From contig NAVB01000540.1 of NCBI GenBank assembly GCA_002179805.1, positions 1-32,900 on the forward strand: 32,900 nt of DNA. Direction: 5' to 3'. Position numbers and translations under genes: made by a program. The notes beneath the pieces were generated by a model. That model searched no databases. It saw only the letters and a list, made by a program, of their open reading frames with translations, and was not told the origin of the DNA. Below are positions 28,901 through 32,900 of this stretch, one piece after another; the first letter of the stretch is position 1; each line of letters begins with the position of its first letter. Source of the stretch: Acanthamoeba lenticulata (taxonomy: Eukaryota > Discosea > Longamoebia > Acanthamoebidae).

Positions 28901-29386
28901 GGCAAGTGGCTGGGTGTCGCCGTCGTCGTCACCAGCGACGGCGGACTCGTGCTTGACGGCCACCGGCGACCTGCTGGCGGGGCTACGCCGTCGTCGGCGC
29001 GTCAGGGCGGCCGGTGGCGTGGGACTACGCCTGGCCGCCGGCGAGGCGTTCAACGACGTCGAGGTACCACGTTCCTCGTCGTTCCCGCAGCCGCCTCCAT
29101 CGCTGCAGCGCTTTTTCCTCGCCCCGCGCGTGTTGCGCGCTACCCCGGGCGAATCTGCCAGAGGAGAGGCGATGGAGCTGCGACTTGTCCTTATCTTCCT
29201 CTTGGTAGACGATCTGGATCTAACGGAGACCGGTGCAAACTCAGCATCATTATCATCATCATCGTCACCATTGGCCCCGCCTTCAATTTCTTTAATGGGA
29301 CCGCGCGTCAATTCGAGATGATAATCATAATCATCTTGCACGGGTTCATCCTCTTTCTCCACATCATCTATCCAGTCCCACTCCAT
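25923..29386 (-). CDS. Sirtuin (SIR2) with chromatin-reader-like N-terminus
   Basis: Exons 29386-28153, 28084-27988, 27908-27747, 27658-27528, 27441-27383, 27306-27215, 27096-26540 and 26458-25923 close in frame to give 955 residues. Residues 1-410 contain an acidic start, basic nuclear-localisation stretches and a Tudor/BAH-like region (E-P-F-F-L-A-R-L-E-E, V-R-V-R-W-L-N, V-D-S-I-M-C-R-V). The sirtuin core starts near 425: G-A-G-M-G-K-D-S-G-L-P-D-Y-R (431-444), G-F-W-R-S-Y-P, T-S-N-I-D-E-Q-F-Q-K-A-G-F (517-529), catalytic His538 in E-C-H-G-S-L-G-Y-L-Q, zinc cysteines 546, 550, 584 and 587, then R-P-N-V. A low-complexity insert of over 100 residues precedes V-V-V-E-L-G-C-G-D-S-L and L-I-R-I-N-P-N-F. 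The tail is Ala/Pro/Ser-rich. The family performs NAD-dependent deacylation. The G-A-G-M-G and T-S-N-I-D variants mark a divergent clade, so activity is inferred. Confidence 0.9.
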
Positions 29387-29727
29387 GCAGCGCCGATCAA
29401 CAGGCCCCAGGCGGAAAGCTGGGGCGGGTACAGTAAAGAGCGATAGAGAACGAGAGAGGAGAAGAAAAACAGGTCGTGCAGAGGAAACGAGAAAATGGAG
29501 TAGGAAATCAGAAATATGAATGGCACGAAAAGCACGCGAAGAGGAACAAGGAGGGGAAGGTGTTCGCGCGTGAGCAAAATCGAGTGAGGGCGTGGGGCAC
29601 GCGCTCGGTGACTGGATTAAAGCGAAGGCTCGTCAATTCAAAAACAAAACATCTGGCACGGGCACTCCTGACGTCAGAGGACAAGGGCGCAAAACCGGCG
29701 GTTATCTCGTAACAAGCGAAGCGAGAG
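29387..29727. promoter_or_regulatory. Divergent intergenic region
   Basis: 341 bases between the start codons of the sirtuin (-) and TMEM39 homologue (+). Both promoters should lie here. The sequence is purine-rich on the plus strand (GAGAACGAGAGAGGAGAAG type), with no clear TATA element and no convincing gene. Confidence 0.5.
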
Positions 29728-32183
29728 ATGAGGCGCGGAGGGCGCCATGGCAAGGGGGCAGCCAAGTCGGGCAGCACCCATCAACAGGGGGAAAAGAAAG
29801 CCGCCTCGAATGGAAGCGCTCATGGAGGCAATTCCGCGAAGACGGCAGCGGCGGGCAACTCAAAGGGAGCCGGGACCTACCCCGGCGTTGTGATCGGTCC
29901 TCAGTTCTGTGCTCCTTCTCCTTTTGCACAGCCGTCTCATTTTGTACAAAATCTCGACGAGATGTTGTGCAAGATCGAGCAACTGCACGCCCCCATCGCG
30001 CAAGCTCATCTTCATTTCGAACTGATGCTCTTCCTTTACCTCTTTCTCCACACCATCATCCAAAATTTCAACATCTACCGCACGGTACCCCACCGTTTCC
30101 CTTCGCGCCTTCTGCCACCCTCTTCTCCACCCAAACCGCTACTCGTTTCATCTGTTTTGCCGCCGTCGCGCGTTCACGGTGCCGCAACTCACCCGATCTT
30201 TTGTGCTTGTGCGCACAGAACTTCCACAACTACAATTTCTATCTGCTCTTCCTGTCGGTGATCGTGCTGCTCAAGGTAAAGACGAACTTTTGCTTCTTGC
30301 CCTTGTCCTTGTTCTTCTTCTTCTACTTCTTCGTGATGCCTTTTTGCTTGCTTCATGAGACCTGACTGAAGCTGCATCGTTGTGCCTGCGTAGCGTGTGG
30401 TGCTCGAGTACTGGAAGCAGATCCGCTGGAAGAACAGTTCGTCGCGGCTGTCCTCGCCACAGATCTACTTCAACCTCATCATCATTGCCGTCATCGTTTC
30501 CAATTCCCTGTACCTCCTCTTCCAGCTCTTCCTCAGGCACCCTTTCAAGAACTTCCTCTTCCTCGTCTACCCGTACGACTTCTTCTTCGTAGTTCTTCTT
30601 GCTTCTTCTTCTCATCACGCTACTTTGTCATCTCGCTCCTTTTGCTTCTTCTTCTCTCCTTCAGTTTTGTACTGTATGCGACATGCTACGGGCTCGCATG
30701 GAGAGGCAAGAAAAAGAAGAAGCGTGAGGGCAAGTCTCGGCCCAACAGCTATTACGGACGGTACATCCTCTTCGACCTCTACTACTCGTGTTTTTTTTTG
30801 TTCGTTTTTTGTTTTTCTGATTTTAATAAAAAATTTGTTTCGTGCCGGCGCGTGTAGCAACGCCGAGGAGACGACGGAGTGGTTCGTCGACAGGCTGAAG
30901 GGGGTGGCCTACTCCTCGCTCGAGTGCGGCTACTTTGCTGGGTTCCTGCCCCTCAAGTTCCTTCAGCATGACTACCTGTACTTTGACTCAGTTCGTTGTG
31001 CGATCATCGTGCTGTATATCGCCCTCAACTCGTTTGTCATGGTACGCCTCCCCCCTCCCCTCGCTTCTACGCTCTTCTCACTCTCGCCAACACAAACAAA
31101 CAAACAAAAGTTATTTGCGCACCTTTTGTGCACGTCCTTCCACGAGCTGTACCTCCATTCCCAACTGCTGGGCTGCTGGCGAGTCTGCATCATGCCTCCT
31201 CGACGACGAGCCTCTCCAATCTCGGACGAGAGGCATGCCCTTCTCACCACGAATTTATTTATTTCATTTTTTTCTTCTTTGATCAATCGATTTTGCTCTT
31301 TTTTTATTCATTTATTTTTGCGCCAGCTGACAACTGTTGTTGTGGCTTCAAGTGAGGAGGAGGAGCCAGAGAGCAACGGGCACGACGCCAAGTCAGATAG
31401 CGACGAGTCGTCCGCATGCGGGAAGCGGCTACACCACCAGCAGGACCCGACTCGACGAGAGGGCGCGGCTGGCGAATCGGCGACAACAACCACGACTGCT
31501 TTGTCGAGCAAGGGTGGCGAAGGTGATGGTGGGGGCAGCGACAAGATCCACGCGTGGTCCCGAGAGTCCGGGCCCTACAGGCGTGGCGTCGTCGTGCGGC
31601 ACCGAGGCAAGCACTACGTCGCTATCGCCGCCCTCAATTCGGCCGAGCCTGGCCTCTACCTCCCATGGCTCATCTACGTACGTGTAGGCCGACACAGGCT
31701 GTGTTCTCGTGTGATCATCATCATCATCAACATGATCTGATCTCATGGCCAATGGCAGGTGCTGTTCGGGCGGCCCGAGCGAGTGCACACCATCCTCATC
31801 CTCGCGCAGAGCGTCGTGGTCGTCTCGCAGGTACGCCGTCTCCTCGTCGTCGTCGTCGTCGTCCTTCAATGGCTGATAAACATGAAACATGGGAAATATG
31901 CAACCAACAACAGTTGTGTTTGCTGTTGAACTCGAGCGCGTGGGGCACGTACGCGGTGATGCTGATGTGCAGCTACGGCGTGCTGTGCTACTGCATCGTC
32001 GCGCGGCGGACCAACCTCCCGCTGGCGGCGGGCCTCCAGCCGGACGAGTGGCTGCCGTGCCCCGCCACGGTTGCCGCCAGAGACAAGGGAGGCCGCGGCA
32101 CCACCCCCTTGAGCCTCAGCAGCAGCAACAGCAGCAGTGCCAGTAGCAAGGCCGCTTCGGCCCAAAAACTTAAACAACAGTAG
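29728..32183 (+). CDS. TMEM39: TMEM39-family multi-pass membrane protein
   Basis: Exons 29728-30084, 30219-30275, 30394-30572, 30665-30787, 30858-31041, 31327-31677, 31759-31830 and 31914-32183 close in frame to give 530 residues. Landmarks match the TMEM39 family in order: F-E-L-M-L-F-L-Y-L-F-L-H-T-I-I-Q and N-I-Y-R-T (first helix); N-F-H-N-Y-N-F-Y-L-L-F; F-L-F-L-V-Y-P-F; C-G-Y-F-A-G-F-L-P-L-K-F; A-L-N-S-F-V-M; A-W-S-R-E-S-G-P-Y-R-R-G-V-V-V-R-H; and V-L-F-G-R-P-E-R-V-H-T-I-L-I-L-A-Q-S-V-V. TMEM39A (SUSR2) is an ER protein linked to SAC1 export, phosphoinositide balance and autophagy. TMEM-39 in worms supports collagen secretion. The N-terminus is Gly/Ser/Lys-rich, a charged insert of about 70 residues lies in the sixth exon, and the C-terminus is Ser/Ala-rich. 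The Y-P-F junction decides the exon 3 donor. Confidence 0.92.
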
Positions 32184-32184
32184 G

Positions 32185-32190
32185 AATAAA
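32185..32190 (+). terminator. Poly(A) signal AATAAA
   Basis: AATAAA begins two bases after the TAG stop of the TMEM39 gene, so the 3' untranslated region is probably very short. Confidence 0.6.
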
Positions 32191-32283
32191 CCCACAAACA
32201 ACAACTGATGACTATAATGTCCCGTGGCCACGAGACTGGATCAGGGGCACGCCGTGTCGGCGCGAGCAGCACTGGCTCCTCTC

Positions 32284-32336
32284 CCATGATAGACGAAAAC
32301 CACTGGAGGAGCGGTGCACAACAACGACAACCACAA
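32284..32336 (+). repeat. Dispersed repeat segment C, copy 2
   Basis: Resembles the reverse complement of 5748-5798. It includes CCATGATAGACG and ACAACAACG elements and is partly low-complexity CAA-type repeat. Confidence 0.4.
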
Positions 32337-32402
32337 CAACAACAACAAGAAGAATGTGTTGGTGTGTACGTTGTTTTTCGTGATGATGGATCGTCTTTTT
32401 CA

Positions 32403-32501
32403 CCACCACAGTCTCTGAGTCAGTCATTGAGAGGATCGAGGCGCAAGGCACCACACTCTTCTCCTTCATCATGACCTTCGACGGCGTGCACGACATTCAT
32501 G
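32403..32501 (+). repeat. Dispersed repeat segment B, copy 2
   Basis: Nearly identical to 5959-6055. It keeps the reading frame S-V-I-E-R-I-E-A-Q-G-T-T-L-F-S-F. An open frame runs on from 32471 to 32806 but has no homologue in copy 1 beyond the shared block. Confidence 0.9.
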
Positions 32502-32744
32502 GCCATGCCGCACTTGACCCAGGCCGGTATGTCGAATCGGCCAGGTGCTGTAGGACAGCTTTATGCGGGCCAACGTGTTGGTTTAGTTTGGGCAGGGCGC
32601 TGTCAGCCAAGGTGGCCACCTCATCCCGGCCCGGTGGAAGGAAACGACAACAGCAACAGCGACTACCATGCTTGGACGGTTGCCGGAGCAGGCGTTGGGG
32701 CGTTTGCAAGCAAGGCAAGCAGCAGCCCGACAGAAGGCCAACAC

Positions 32745-32868
32745 TTGGCATGGGGCTTGCTGCTGTTGGTAAAGACGGCGCAGTCGAGGGCGAGCGATGG
32801 CCATGACGTTCGTACTCGTGGCCCTGCTCCCTACGATGATTCCGACTCGAAGAAGGCCGCTGCTCGGG
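32745..32868 (+). repeat. Dispersed repeat segment A, copy 2
   Basis: Matches 5534-5672, including GGCATGGGGCTTGCTGCTG and CGTGGCCCTGCTCCCTACG blocks. The intervening 32502-32744 is GC-rich and shows no gene I can support. The locus runs off the window end. Confidence 0.85.
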
Positions 32869-32900
32869 TTGCTGCTCCGCGTTACTCAAACAAAACAAAA

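Noticed and set aside
27367..28932. 521-codon minus-strand open frame rich in Arg, Ser and Pro
   Set aside because: It is an alternative frame through several sirtuin exons and introns. The spliced frame gives a complete sirtuin core; this one gives low-complexity sequence.
32284..32360. CAA/CCA repeats as a CRISPR-like or satellite array
   Set aside because: They are short low-complexity runs without regular unit and spacer structure.
1..32900. tRNA or rRNA genes
   Set aside because: No cloverleaf-type sequence or rRNA core motif was seen on reading; a tRNAscan run would settle this.

Overview
This window looks like nuclear DNA from a compact eukaryotic genome, most likely a free-living amoeba of the Acanthamoeba type. 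That assignment is an inference. It rests on GC-rich coding sequence, many short GT-AG introns (roughly 50-200 bases), very short intergenic gaps and the mix of gene families: a vinculin/alpha-catenin protein, OGFOD1/Tpa1, TMEM39, a GATA factor and S/T/P-rich surface proteins. No bacterial, phage or CRISPR features were seen. All multi-exon models below were built by hand from splice sites, frame closure and family resemblance; no transcript data were used.

Layout, left to right. Bases 109-1409 (+) hold an unrecognised three-exon gene. Bases 1467-2035 (+) are a broken copy of the secreted-protein gene at 4104-5255 (+). Between them on the minus strand lie a five-exon GNAT acetyltransferase (2107-3169) and a doubtful small membrane protein (3326-3971). 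Bases 5534-6141 carry pieces of a repeat family that returns, in permuted order, at 32284-32868. A TPR-MYND protein (6219-7629, -) and a doubtful small gene (7718-8104, -) follow. Then comes a cell-surface cluster: a predicted 1,514-residue type I membrane protein with six tandem beta-rich repeats (8345-13184, -), a small Cys-rich secreted protein (13330-13796, -) and a mini-mucin-like membrane protein (14139-14579, +).

From 14722 to 29386 every gene is on the minus strand: an F-box/ankyrin-like protein, a 17-exon vinculin-family protein of 1,324 residues, an OGFOD1/Tpa1 ribosomal prolyl hydroxylase, a GATA zinc-finger protein, a LOTUS-like protein with an RG-rich tail, a small membrane protein and a 955-residue sirtuin with a chromatin-reader-like N-terminus. 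The last gene (29728-32183, +) is a TMEM39 homologue, divergent from the sirtuin. Adhesion and surface functions dominate the middle of the window (vinculin family, repeat surface protein, mucin-like protein). Gene-expression functions dominate the right side (OGFOD1, GATA, LOTUS-RGG, sirtuin). There is no sign of operon-like co-transcription beyond the tight spacing.
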